The notes: a model not told the origin generated them from the sequence alone. Positions 1 to 8,379 are shown, counted from the first letter of the stretch. The stretch: DNA of 24,342 nucleotides from an uncultured Bacteriovorax sp. (GCA_946480715.1 CAMLKK010000037.1:1-24342), one strand, 5' to 3'. Translations and numbers: made by a program.

Positions 1-356
1 ACATCAAACAATACGATAAATCTATTGATGCCGGTAAAAAAGCAATGGCCCTTTTGGATTTTCACCAAGCAAGAGAGCTGCTTTATGAATCATCGATGAA
101 ACGTGCTCATATTGCAAGAGAGACAAAAGATTATGCTAAAGCGGAGGAACTTTATATGTTGGCCGCCGAAGTTAATCCACATTTTGAGCCTTACCTTCTT
201 CTCGTTGAAACTTATTTGAAAATGAATGAGCTTAGTAAGGCGAGAGCTGCCGTTAATTCTGCTCTTAAGTATCCTACTGATACAACTCCTTATGAAACCA
301 TCAAAAAAAATGCCCGGATTATTTATATTGGGAACAGACTGAGCCCTAATTTTTAA
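1..356 (+). CDS. TPR-like protein, C-terminal part (5' end outside window)
   Basis: The reading frame is open from the first full codon at position 3 to the TAA at 354-356, so the gene begins upstream and only about 117 residues are visible. The ATG at 45 is internal and has no obvious ribosome binding site. The visible part is helical. It contains a recognisable tetratricopeptide pair: a helix around YAKAEELYMLAAEVNP, then a second unit ending KMNELSKARAAVNSALKYP, with the usual small and aromatic positions of TPR units. TPR proteins are protein-protein interaction scaffolds, and the partner cannot be told here. The gene ends tail-to-tail with the CLC transporter gene and overlaps its stop codon by 4 bp. 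No terminator is visible between them. Confidence 0.6.
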   Translation, partial: IKQYDKSIDAGKKAMALLDFHQARELLYESSMKRAHIARETKDYAKAEELYMLAAEVNPHFEPYLLLVETYLKMNELSKARAAVNSALKYPTDTTPYETIKKNARIIYIGNRLSPNF

Positions 357-1540
357 TAGATTCCTTTTTTCCCTGAGCAAAAAACACTCACGTAACAAGC
401 AATGAAAGCAAACGGTAAAAGCTGCCAACCAAAAAATTCGCAGGCCATGAGAACACTTGTGAATGGAGCATTGGAAGCACCAGCAAAGACCGCGCAAAAA
501 CCAAGTGAAGTCAAAAATATTAAATCCTGTGGAAAAAAATGCGCAAGGGCACTACCTGCATGACTTCCGATAAAAACCAGTGGAACAAATTCTCCGCCTT
601 TAAAACCTGAGGCGAGAGTTAAATTTGTAGCAACAAATTTCCAAATGACATCTGCATAAGATGCCGACTCACGGAAGGACTGCTGAATGGACTCAAGACC
701 AAGGCCCGCGTACTTAAAATTTCTAATTAATAAATAGAGCCCAAGAATAAGAAGTCCCCCGATAAATGCTTTCAAAAGAGAATGAACATTTATTTTTTTA
801 ATCTTACTTTCTAAAAAGTGCATACTCGTCGTAAAGAGGTAAGCGATTACACCAAAAAGAATGCCTGAAAAAAATGCGAGTAAAAACAATTTGAATGTTC
901 CCGTAGAAACATTGGCCGGCAAATAATGAGCATGTGGAACTTTAAATAATCTCGTGATCAGAAAAGCAAACCAGGATGCGATCCCACTTTCTACAACTGT
1001 TTCTTTTTCAATTTTTCCGGCATGAATAACTTCACTTCCAAAAAAAGTTCCCGCCCAAGGAGCTCCGAGAGCTGAACCAAACCCAGAAGAAATACCAATG
1101 ATAAGAATTCTTCTTCGATCCGCGCCTTGCAATTTACAAAGCTGACCAATCTTTTCACTGAGGGAGCCTGCGATTTGAACGGCTGCACCTTCTCTCCCCG
1201 CTGATCCACCAACTAAATGAGTAATCACTGATCCCGTAAAAACAAATGGGGCCATACGAAGCGGAATGCGTTCTTTTGGATTGTGAATTTCATCAATGAT
1301 TAAGCGAGCTCCTCCCGAAGATTTTCCACCATATTTCATATAGAGAAATGTCGTAAGCATTCCACCAAATGGGAGAAAATAAATGAGAAAACTGTTGTTC
1401 ATTCTCAGTTGTGTGACGACATCTAAAGAGTGAAGAAAGACACTTGAAGCGATACCGGCCGCAAACGCAACGATGAGTATGGCGAGGATCATCCTGAGAT
1501 GGAATTTTGTTTTTAGATAAGTGACCATGAATACTGACAT
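353..1540 (-). CDS. CLC-family anion transporter, fluoride-exporter-like (CLC-F/EriC type)
   Basis: This is an integral membrane protein of about 395 residues with many hydrophobic helices and the CLC signatures. GSAGREGAA at about 113-120 carries the gating glutamate (E117). GSALGAPWAG, GGEFVPL and GASNAPF follow as the later pore motifs. The segment GGARLIIDEIHNP, followed by PLRMAPFV, then GREG without the usual following Pro, resembles the CLC-F (F-/H+ antiporter) branch as I remember it. Classical Cl- transporters have GSGIP and GREGP. Fluoride as substrate is an inference. I chose the start at 1540 because GAGG lies 6 nt upstream of it; the longer ATG at 1561 lacks such a site. No fluoride riboswitch (crcB motif) is evident upstream. 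Confidence 0.85.
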   Translation of the reverse strand: MSVFMVTYLKTKFHLRMILAILIVAFAAGIASSVFLHSLDVVTQLRMNNSFLIYFLPFGGMLTTFLYMKYGGKSSGGARLIIDEIHNPKERIPLRMAPFVFTGSVITHLVGGSAGREGAAVQIAGSLSEKIGQLCKLQGADRRRILIIGISSGFGSALGAPWAGTFFGSEVIHAGKIEKETVVESGIASWFAFLITRLFKVPHAHYLPANVSTGTFKLFLLAFFSGILFGVIAYLFTTSMHFLESKIKKINVHSLLKAFIGGLLILGLYLLIRNFKYAGLGLESIQQSFRESASYADVIWKFVATNLTLASGFKGGEFVPLVFIGSHAGSALAHFFPQDLIFLTSLGFCAVFAGASNAPFTSVLMACEFFGWQLLPFAFIACYVSVFCSGKKGIY

Positions 1541-1679
1541 TTTAAACCTCATTGCCTGCATGTCAACTGTTCACAATTTGGTCACTTTTTTTTTGTTTCT
1601 ATAACATTTACCAAAATCAACTTATACCTAAAATCTCATGAGAAAATGTTTTTAATAAACATAATGCCTGGAGTTTTGA

Positions 1680-2312
1680 ATGAAAGCTTTGATGCCGTTT
1701 TTATTGGTTACGATCTCTTTTTCATTAGTTTCTTGTAAAGACTCATCTTCAGGAACTGCGGCAGCAAATAAATTCACGGAAAATCTCTCCGCTCAGGAAA
1801 GTGCAAATTTAGATAAAGAAATCTCAGCAATGTTCAAACACTCCGTTTTCACTATCGAGGTTACAGAAAAAAATGGATGTAAAATTACAATGAAAGATCA
1901 GGTTTCAATTCTTCAGGAAAAGGGACAATCAATTACCTACCGTAATCCTATCTCTTCTACAGTTTCTAAAGAATGCGATGTTGATTCGATAAATTCTGAA
2001 AGAACCGTGGAAGTTGCTGAAGAAGATACTTGTGTTAAACAATACGAAAAAAATGGAAACATTGTGAGAATGAAATCTTGCAGTGACGATATTGTGACGA
2101 TCGATCTCAGCACCAAAACAGCAACAGGAAAACTTTCAGGTGATTCAACTGGCACGATGACTGTGAAAGCGATTACTGTAGATAAGGCCCTTCTTACTAA
2201 AGAACTTGAAAACGTGACCATCGTTTATCTAGGTTCAGATGGGAATGGTGACCAGATCGAAAAGAGTCGTGAAATTGGTAACGCCTTAGAAATTCTAGAT
2301 ATCACTCTCTAA
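1680..2312 (+). CDS. Predicted lipoprotein of unknown function
   Basis: The 210-residue product starts with a lipoprotein signal: a basic start, a hydrophobic stretch and the lipobox LVSC with Cys19 as the lipidated residue. KDSSSGTAAA then forms a flexible linker. An Asp/Ser-type residue after the Cys is less clear here (Lys at +2), so outer-membrane sorting is likely but not certain. The mature part holds four further cysteines (in GCKI, ECDV, TCVK and SCSD contexts), which could form two disulfides in the periplasm, and is rich in beta-strand-forming residues. I do not recognise a domain. CTGGAG lies about 7 nt before the ATG. It is followed at 62 bp by the exported nuclease genes on the same strand, with a hairpin in between. 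Confidence 0.7.
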   Translation: MKALMPFLLVTISFSLVSCKDSSSGTAAANKFTENLSAQESANLDKEISAMFKHSVFTIEVTEKNGCKITMKDQVSILQEKGQSITYRNPISSTVSKECDVDSINSERTVEVAEEDTCVKQYEKNGNIVRMKSCSDDIVTIDLSTKTATGKLSGDSTGTMTVKAITVDKALLTKELENVTIVYLGSDGNGDQIEKSREIGNALEILDITL

Positions 2313-2329
2313 ATAAATCATCTCTGCAT

Positions 2330-2359
2330 GGAGAATGATTGCAAATGCGGCCATTCTCC
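2330..2359 (+). other. Intercistronic hairpin
   Basis: GGAGAATG (2330-2337) is the perfect reverse complement of CATTCTCC (2352-2359), with a 14-nt loop. No T-run follows, so it does not look like an intrinsic terminator. It sits just before the start at 2374, which lacks a clear Shine-Dalgarno. It could stabilise the mRNA end or modulate translation of the nuclease gene. Role inferred. Confidence 0.45.
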
Positions 2360-2373
2360 TCTAAAACTCCTTC

Positions 2374-2964
2374 ATGAAAAACTTAATCTTCACACTACTC
2401 GCTATGGCGTTTTTAGGCACTTCTGCCTTCGCTAAATCTGAACCACAAACAAACAAAAAACTCGATGAGTATTTTGAAGTTTTAAGTTACGAGAAAACAG
2501 ATTTTGAGCCAGTCGGCGCTGTCTGTGAAAGAGTGGCACTACGTGAAGTCGAGTCTCAATATCCTTCTGTTAATTACAATGTTATCAACAGCATTCAATA
2601 TGATGAACACGACATCACAGTTGGTGAACTTGATTTAGTCATTTTCAATCGTGCAACTGGAAAAGCGGAAGCGGTCGCGGAAGTTAAATGCTGGAGAAGT
2701 TTCAAATCAGCTCTAAAAAAAGCTAAAGAGCAGCGTATGCGCTTTCAGCTTCATCTCAATCGCAATATCATCATCACTGACAAAGACGCGAAAAGATATT
2801 CCAAAGATCTTTTTAAAAATGTTCAAAGATACTTTTCTATTTCTCAACAAGGCGGAGAAAATCAAGGATTTGATTTTGAGCTAAGTCTCGATTTAGATGA
2901 ACTCATGCTTCTTCGTAAAAAATTATTAGAGTGTAAAGATCAAGGCCGTTGCCCAAGACGATAA
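2374..2964 (+). CDS. Exported PD-(D/E)XK nuclease-like protein
   Basis: The product is 196 residues. A Sec signal peptide (hydrophobic core, cleavage likely after TSAFA at about residue 20) precedes a domain with the order of a PD-(D/E)XK fold. E52 lies in a helix, GELDLVIF (D87) is followed by a turn, then AEVKCW has E103 and K105 as the E-x-K pair, and a Lys/Arg-rich helix follows. These are the metal-binding and catalytic positions of this nuclease superfamily, so DNA or RNA cleavage outside the cytoplasm is a reasonable inference. The family is usually cytoplasmic, so the signal peptide is unusual. The stop codon overlaps the start of an endonuclease I gene (TAATG), suggesting coupled expression of two exported nucleases. 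There is no clear ribosome binding site. Confidence 0.6.
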   Translation: MKNLIFTLLAMAFLGTSAFAKSEPQTNKKLDEYFEVLSYEKTDFEPVGAVCERVALREVESQYPSVNYNVINSIQYDEHDITVGELDLVIFNRATGKAEAVAEVKCWRSFKSALKKAKEQRMRFQLHLNRNIIITDKDAKRYSKDLFKNVQRYFSISQQGGENQGFDFELSLDLDELMLLRKKLLECKDQGRCPRR

Positions 2965-3620
2965 TGAAAACACTTTCAGTTGTTTTATTCATTTCTTTTT
3001 CCGTCTTCGCTGAAGATTCTTCAGAGAAGATAAAAAATGATCTTTATAAAACATTGCTGGAAACGCATAAGCCACTCACATACAAACAGGCCGGTGAAAT
3101 TCTCTTCACAAAACTAGATGTGCACGGAACGAATTGTAGTGTCTATACTCCGACCATTTGTCTCCCTGCTACTCAAGTTCCTGATGCCAAAGTCATGAAT
3201 ATCGAGCATACCTGGCCGCAATCAAATGGTGCTAACGGTTTTGCTAAAAGCGATCTTCATCATCTTTTCCCTGTTGATAGTCCTTCTAATTCCATTCGAT
3301 CAAGTCTTCCCTTTTGTAATATAAAGACCGTTAAATGGGAAAATGGACAGAGCAAACGAGGGTTTAATCAATTTGATGAGCATTGTTTTGAACCGCCTGC
3401 CAAACACAAAGGAAATGTTGCCCGCGCGCTTTTCTATTTTTCGATTCGTTATCAACAGCCCATTAATGATCATGAAGAGTCTTATCTTCGTGAGTGGCAC
3501 AAGGCAGATCCTGTCGATCAAGAAGAGAAAGATCGTCACTATGCGATTAAAAACTTTCAGAACAATTCCAATCCTTTCATTGAAAGGCCAGAACTCGTCG
3601 AACAAGTCATAAACTTTTAA
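2964..3620 (+). CDS. Secreted endonuclease I (EndA/NucM-type)
   Basis: This is a beta-beta-alpha-Me nuclease of 218 residues that degrades DNA non-specifically in the periplasm or outside the cell. A signal peptide ends near SVFA (residue 16). The catalytic core is visible: NIEHTWPQS (general base H82), then SDLHHLFP (H99, H100) and DSPSNSIR (N109), which match the family pattern of His, HH and Asn. Two cysteines (C58, C66) may form a disulfide. The length is close to the usual 220-235. I chose the ATG at 2964 because it opens a clean signal peptide and overlaps the upstream stop; the TTG at 2949 adds five residues before it. With the preceding exported nuclease it forms a two-gene nucleic-acid-degrading unit, fitting use of prey or environmental DNA. 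Confidence 0.85.
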   Translation: MKTLSVVLFISFSVFAEDSSEKIKNDLYKTLLETHKPLTYKQAGEILFTKLDVHGTNCSVYTPTICLPATQVPDAKVMNIEHTWPQSNGANGFAKSDLHHLFPVDSPSNSIRSSLPFCNIKTVKWENGQSKRGFNQFDEHCFEPPAKHKGNVARALFYFSIRYQQPINDHEESYLREWHKADPVDQEEKDRHYAIKNFQNNSNPFIERPELVEQVINF

Positions 3621-3701
3621 GATTTTTAAAACCTAACGTAAGTCATACTTTTTGAATGAATGAATGGATACCATCAACTCATCTCTTCAAAAGGATTCTA
3701 G

Positions 3702-5984
3702 ATGACAATTTACACTTTTGATCAAATCACCAAGGCCCAGTCATTTTTGGGTGGGAAAGGTTATTCTCTTGGTCTTATGAAAAATGCAGGATTTCCAGTT
3801 CCCGATGGATTGATTCTCACCGAATTGCCGGGAAGTGAAAGTGAATGGAATGACATCTTTGAATGGTGGAATAAAAATGGATCAGCATCCCTTGCAATCA
3901 GAAGTTCTGCCGTTGGTGAAGATTCCAATGAGCAAAGTTTTGCCGGTCAGAATTCTTCATTCTTAAATATTTCAACAAAGGATGGAATAAGAACTGCCGT
4001 CGCAAAATGTTTTGAATCCATCCACAAAAAATCAAGCACACTTTATCGTGAGCACTTTCTCAAAACAGCAGATCATGCTTCCATGAATGTCGTCGTCCAG
4101 TTGATGGTTAAACCTCTCTACTCCGGGGTTTTCTTCAGCGTTGATCCTCGAACCGGTGAGGATGGCTGGATTGCTGAAGCGATCGAAGGATTTGGAGAAG
4201 ATCTCGTTTCTGGAAAAAAAACTCCTCATCATTTTGAAGAAAATAAAGTGGCGAGCACGTCTCTATTTAACATTAACGAGCTCGTGAAAACAGGTTTGGC
4301 CATTAGAGATTTTTTTGAAACAGAAATCGATATTGAATGGGCCGTCGATCAAGAAAAAAAATTAAAAATCCTACAGGCAAGGCCCATAACTGCGCTCTCA
4401 GGTAAGAGTGAAGAAAAGAGGATGATCGATGAAGAACTTAATCGATTATTAAAGGAGCATAGGACAGATACAATCTGGGACGGTGGAACTTTTGCTGAAT
4501 GGAGTTCTCCTCCTGGCCAGTTAACTTTCAGTATTTGGAGTGAAGCTTTTGCAAAAAATCATGCTTTTTCTAAAGCTCTTAAGAAACTTGGATATTTGGG
4601 AATAGATCACGAAATTAAAAATACAACCCATTCGCTGCTCGAGAAAATTTTTGATCGTGGCTACATTAATATTTCTCTACTCTCAGCTATGTATTTTGGT
4701 CCCATCCCCTATAAAATTGTTTTTAAAAACGGGCCGCAATTAAAGTTTGATTTTAGTAAGATCGATTTAGAAACGGTCCTTAAAACACCGATGACAATTG
4801 GCCGGATGATTTCTGTTGGATTCAAACTGTCTTCCCATCGAAAAGAATGGCTGAATGAATCGCGCAAAGAATTGATTAAATCTCAAAATGATTTTCAAAT
4901 ACTATCCAACTTAGACCAAAAAGATGAAGACGAATTATTCAACTTGTTTGAAAAAGAAGTTCAAAATTTTTATGACAATCACTTGCATTGGTCTTTAGTG
5001 CTCATTACTCTCATAGAAACAACCAATCAGAATCTAAAAGCATTTCTCAAAGGAGTGTTCACGGATGATGTGATTAAATCCAAACTCAACCTTTGGATGG
5101 GGGCCGGAATTCACTCTGTCACGATGGATATGAATCAAGAATATGCTAAGGCCTGCTTAAATCCTGACTTACGAGAAGCTTTCATTCGCACTTACGGCCA
5201 CCGGGGCCCTGGAGAACTGGAACTTTCAAATCCCCGCTGGTCAGAATTGAAAGATAAGGCCTTTGTCGGTCTTGCAAGCAATGAAAGAAGAGACCATAAA
5301 ACAAGTCTCATTTCTGCGGAAGAAGAAATCGCCCAACTAAAGACTTATAAAAAACAAGTCATCGAGAAAGAGTGGATTCTATTACGCGATTTATTGGAAA
5401 TGCGTGAGCAGTGGAAGATGCAGATCCTGAAACCTTATTACAACATAAGAATGCTTGCACTTGAAATTGCCAAACGTTTCGACTTGGGTGAAAACATTTT
5501 CTGGTTTTCATATCAAGAGATTCTTAAACGTGAATTCAACATTCCACTTGCTCAGAAAAGAAAAGCGCATAGTGAGTTGAGTAAAAATATTTCACTTCCA
5601 ACAATCGTTGAACTTTCAAAACTTCAACAAATTCTTAGAAATAAAGATGCGGACAATGCTGACGCTTTAAAAGGCGAAGCTCTTTCACCGGGACTTGTGT
5701 TCGGTGAGGTGCGAGTTGTACTAAGTCCTGAGGATGTTGATATCAATTCATGGCCGGAAAATACAATCATCGTTGCCGAGTCAACTGATCCTGGATGGAC
5801 TGGCCTATTTTTAAAATCCAAAGCAGTTGTCGTCGAAAAAGGTGGAGTACTTTCCCATTGTGCAATTGTTGCAAGAGAAATGAATTTACCGGCCGTAAGC
5901 GGAATTAAAAATTGTCACCATCGTTTTCATGATGGGGACAAAATTTGGGTGGATGGAAATAATGGATCTATTACTTTGGCTTAA
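3702..5984 (+). CDS. PEP-synthase / rifampin-phosphotransferase-like dikinase
   Basis: The product is 760 residues with a two-ended architecture. The N-terminal ATP-binding domain (about 1-230) has GGKGYSLG (K19), AIRSSAVGED (R67), GVFFSVDPRTG and a closing IDIEWAV...QARPIT. A helical middle of about 430 residues follows. The C-terminal swivelling phosphohistidine domain has GGVLSHCAIVARE with H719 as the phosphorylated His. The PEP/pyruvate TIM barrel of true PEP synthase is absent, as in rifampin phosphotransferase, which transfers the ATP beta-phosphate to a small molecule. The true acceptor is unknown. AAGGA lies 7 nt before the ATG. The last codons overlap the membrane beta-propeller gene, so the two are probably made together. 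Confidence 0.8.
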   Translation: MTIYTFDQITKAQSFLGGKGYSLGLMKNAGFPVPDGLILTELPGSESEWNDIFEWWNKNGSASLAIRSSAVGEDSNEQSFAGQNSSFLNISTKDGIRTAVAKCFESIHKKSSTLYREHFLKTADHASMNVVVQLMVKPLYSGVFFSVDPRTGEDGWIAEAIEGFGEDLVSGKKTPHHFEENKVASTSLFNINELVKTGLAIRDFFETEIDIEWAVDQEKKLKILQARPITALSGKSEEKRMIDEELNRLLKEHRTDTIWDGGTFAEWSSPPGQLTFSIWSEAFAKNHAFSKALKKLGYLGIDHEIKNTTHSLLEKIFDRGYINISLLSAMYFGPIPYKIVFKNGPQLKFDFSKIDLETVLKTPMTIGRMISVGFKLSSHRKEWLNESRKELIKSQNDFQILSNLDQKDEDELFNLFEKEVQNFYDNHLHWSLVLITLIETTNQNLKAFLKGVFTDDVIKSKLNLWMGAGIHSVTMDMNQEYAKACLNPDLREAFIRTYGHRGPGELELSNPRWSELKDKAFVGLASNERRDHKTSLISAEEEIAQLKTYKKQVIEKEWILLRDLLEMREQWKMQILKPYYNIRMLALEIAKRFDLGENIFWFSYQEILKREFNIPLAQKRKAHSELSKNISLPTIVELSKLQQILRNKDADNADALKGEALSPGLVFGEVRVVLSPEDVDINSWPENTIIVAESTDPGWTGLFLKSKAVVVEKGGVLSHCAIVAREMNLPAVSGIKNCHHRFHDGDKIWVDGNNGSITLA

Positions 5985-7437
5985 ACACAATCACGATGCT
6001 GCAGTTTCTGGAATGGTGGGAGGAATTATCCCAACGGTTCTCATTCCACTCACCGCTCTCACCGTAGCACTTACCTCACTAGCTGGAATCATTGCTGGCT
6101 GGTTTGGAATTAAACTTCACACAGAAGGACCTAAGCAGCTATTAGAGGTTCTGCTTAAAACTAAAGTTATAGTCTCTGCTGTGCTTTTAAACCTTCTCAT
6201 TATCGCTGGTATCAAAGGTTACCGTTACTATCAAAATGCTCCTCGTTTTATCTCTACCATCGAAAAACAATCGGGAATAAATGCCAAAGCATCTCCTCTT
6301 ATTTATGAAGACTCTGGAGCTCGTCCCTATGCCTATGTAGGAGAATTAGGTGTATCTCATCTGGGAAATGTTAAGCACATAAAAGAAACAAGTGTTGCTG
6401 CAGGAGCTTTTCGTTCTGGGCTCATTTCCGGAGAATCACTTTTCTACGGCACCGACAATGGTTTTATTTACGAGTTTAATAAAAACAATCTGGAGCTTTT
6501 AAGAAAGTTTTATATTGGAACTATGGTCACAACAAGACCGATCATTTTTCAAGACAGAATTTACGCTGGTGAAGGCAGTCACGATACACATCATGCCCGC
6601 GTTTACTCATTTGATTTGAAAACTGGAAAATTTATTAATGCATTCTCTACGAAAGGTCACACAGAAGGTCAGCCAGTCATCGCGAGTGATGGAAACAAAA
6701 CTATACTTTTCATCGTCGCTGGGAAAGATGGTCTTTATGCAGTTGATCCTATAACAATGAAAGAGATCTGGCATAACAATGATGGACACCTTGATGCTTC
6801 TGTTTCTTACGAAGCGGGCGTGGTTTATACAGGAACTGGGATTGAAAAAGAAAACGGTTATGGATCAAAATATGCAACGGCTTATGATTTTACTACAGGA
6901 AAGAAAATCTGGCAGACCGAACTCCCGTTATCAAACTGGATGCATCCAGCAGTCACAGCTCATCATGTTTGTTATTCACTTGGCGAGATTTACAGTCCTT
7001 CAAAAATGGGATTTGTTCATTGCTTAGATAAAAGAACAGGTAGCCCGCAATTCACTATTCCTTTTTCATCTCCCCTGACTTCAAAACCTTTTCTTGTCCA
7101 AGATACTGGTACAAAGAATGAATATTTATTTGTTTCGGAAATGGGTGGAAAAGTTTGTGGCTTAAATCTTACGACAAAAGAAAAAGTGTGGTGCCATGAA
7201 ACCTCACCTCAAAAGAAGACCTCATCATTTTCAAGTTTCAATTATGATCAGAAACGTGGTGTGGTTTGGTACTTAAGTCATGATCAAGGTCTTTTTGCTT
7301 TTAATCCAATGGATGGAAAAATTGTTCATCATGAGAAAAATTTAGATGGTACATTTTATGGTTCAGTGACAATTGATAAGGATTTTTTATATTTTATGAA
7401 TATAGAAGGAAAAGTGAAACAATTTGAACTTTTGTAG
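5962..7437 (+). CDS. Membrane-anchored PQQ-like beta-propeller protein
   Basis: The product is about 491 residues. Two hydrophobic segments (about residues 18-48 and 62-80 from this start) anchor it. The rest is a chain of beta-propeller blades with PQQ/quinoprotein-like patterns: VYSFDLKTGKFI, LYAVDPITMKEIW, ATAYDFTTGKKIW, VHCLDKRTG, VCGLNLTTKEKVWC, LFAFNPMDGKIV. The propeller probably lies outside the inner membrane, where such domains bind ligands or proteins; enzymatic use of PQQ cannot be claimed. Several in-frame ATGs (5929, 5932, 5953, 5962) lie inside the upstream gene. I prefer 5962, preceded by GGTGGATGG, but 5953 is possible. Overlap with the dikinase gene and the strong terminator afterwards mark a two-gene operon. 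Confidence 0.7.
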   Translation: MDLLLWLKHNHDAAVSGMVGGIIPTVLIPLTALTVALTSLAGIIAGWFGIKLHTEGPKQLLEVLLKTKVIVSAVLLNLLIIAGIKGYRYYQNAPRFISTIEKQSGINAKASPLIYEDSGARPYAYVGELGVSHLGNVKHIKETSVAAGAFRSGLISGESLFYGTDNGFIYEFNKNNLELLRKFYIGTMVTTRPIIFQDRIYAGEGSHDTHHARVYSFDLKTGKFINAFSTKGHTEGQPVIASDGNKTILFIVAGKDGLYAVDPITMKEIWHNNDGHLDASVSYEAGVVYTGTGIEKENGYGSKYATAYDFTTGKKIWQTELPLSNWMHPAVTAHHVCYSLGEIYSPSKMGFVHCLDKRTGSPQFTIPFSSPLTSKPFLVQDTGTKNEYLFVSEMGGKVCGLNLTTKEKVWCHETSPQKKTSSFSSFNYDQKRGVVWYLSHDQGLFAFNPMDGKIVHHEKNLDGTFYGSVTIDKDFLYFMNIEGKVKQFELL

Positions 7438-7444
7438 ATAAAGA

Positions 7445-7478
7445 CCAGGAGATTGGCGTAAATCTCCTGGCCTTTTTT
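7445..7478 (+). terminator. Strong intrinsic terminator, possibly bidirectional
   Basis: CCAGGAGATT (7445-7454) pairs perfectly with AATCTCCTGG (7461-7470) across a 6-nt loop, followed by CC and six Ts. It ends the dikinase/propeller operon. The gene on the other strand stops at 7481, and read in reverse the stem is preceded by As and followed by TCTTT, so it may serve both directions. Confidence 0.9.
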
Positions 7479-7480
7479 AG

Positions 7481-8203
7481 TTAATCAACTTCAAGCGGCT
7501 TATTATTATAGAAAGAGTTAACTGATCTTCCATCCATAACACGCACATGAAGAAGAACTCTGTCAGCTTCAAGTTTTTCCGGAACTTCCACTTCGTAAAC
7601 AAACGGAACCATTTTCTTAGGGCAATGAGCGCGGATTTGTTTCATCTTCGGAAGGATTGAGTAAGTATCGATTTCATTATCTTTGATAATAATTTCTTTT
7701 AATTCGAAACAATCACTAGGATTATATCCTTTAAGAAGTACTTTTCGCGATCCTTCTTCTTTCACAACTTCTTCAACGTTGGCATAAATTTCTTCATCCA
7801 TTGAGTTGCTTCTTGCTTCAGCAATTTGGAGAATAGATTTTTTCTCCCATTGGCTTTTCTCATTTACGACAACTTGGTACTTACCTTTATCCAATACTCC
7901 AAGATTAATAAAATCAAAGTATGGAATGATGACGTTTGGACAATATGAGAAACCTTCAATTCTTCTCATGGCCTTAACACTGACGTTAATTTTGCCATTT
8001 TTGATTTCCACACTTGAGCTAGGGGCCTTGTAACAAAGATTAGGCAGATATCCAGTAATGACGATTTCAGAATTGTCATTGCTGTCGAAACCAGCTGGGC
8101 TGTAAACATGATCGACAGGAACAACGCTTTCAATAGCGGCACCTAATGCGATTGCTGGTAAAAGGTTCATAACAGTTAAGAGCGGTGCATTTATTAGCTT
8201 CAT
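7481..8203 (-). CDS. Secreted protein with internal duplication, function unknown
   Basis: The 240-residue product begins with a hydrophobic export signal (cleavage likely near residues 20-24). The mature part contains two similar halves. Residues about 47-113 (VITGYLPNLCY ... YCPNVIIPYF) and about 154-221 (LLKGYNPSDCF ... HCPKKMVPFV) share a GYxPxxC start, a central beta stretch, a Cys-Pro about 30 residues later and a Pro-aromatic end. The cysteines are equivalent (C57/C88 and C165/C194), suggesting one disulfide per repeat. No known family is recognised. AAGGAGG lies 6 nt upstream of the ATG, a strong site. It is divergent from the secreted metalloprotease gene at 8380, with a perfect inverted repeat between them. 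Confidence 0.7.
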   Translation of the reverse strand: MKLINAPLLTVMNLLPAIALGAAIESVVPVDHVYSPAGFDSNDNSEIVITGYLPNLCYKAPSSSVEIKNGKINVSVKAMRRIEGFSYCPNVIIPYFDFINLGVLDKGKYQVVVNEKSQWEKKSILQIAEARSNSMDEEIYANVEEVVKEEGSRKVLLKGYNPSDCFELKEIIIKDNEIDTYSILPKMKQIRAHCPKKMVPFVYEVEVPEKLEADRVLLHVRVMDGRSVNSFYNNKPLEVD

Positions 8204-8269
8204 AAATCCTCCTTAATGGACTTGAAATCTTTTGCTCAAGTAGAGTTATAGACCCCCACATTCAATAAA

Positions 8270-8289
8270 AACCTGTTATAGAACAGGTT
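8270..8289. promoter_or_regulatory. Perfect 8-bp inverted repeat between divergent genes
   Basis: AACCTGTT (8270-8277) and AACAGGTT (8282-8289) are perfect reverse complements around the spacer ATAG. The repeat lies in the 176-bp gap between two divergently transcribed genes for secreted proteins, about 66 bp upstream of one start and 90 bp upstream of the other. It could be an operator for both. On the minus strand the second arm is followed by several Ts, so a leader hairpin is an alternative. Confidence 0.5.
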
Positions 8290-8379
8290 CTTAAAAGATA
8301 GGTCTCAGCTTAATAGTCTGATCAAAATCATTTTTTTTCTGTTTTAAAAGAACTACAAAACGATAAATCGGAGGATTGC

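Noticed and set aside
90..497. Minus-strand frame of 135 codons across the TPR and CLC ends
   Set aside because: It runs antisense to the TPR gene and overlaps the CLC gene in another frame; it has no domain, signal or ribosome binding site.
1634..1643. TCTCATGAGA palindrome between the CLC and lipoprotein genes
   Set aside because: A single 10-bp palindrome with no second copy seen; chance is likely.
1541..1679. Fluoride riboswitch upstream of the CLC gene
   Set aside because: I looked for the conserved crcB-motif core on the minus strand and found no match.
2949..2963. TTG start for endonuclease I
   Set aside because: The ATG at 2964 gives a clean signal peptide and a TAATG junction; the TTG adds residues that weaken the signal.
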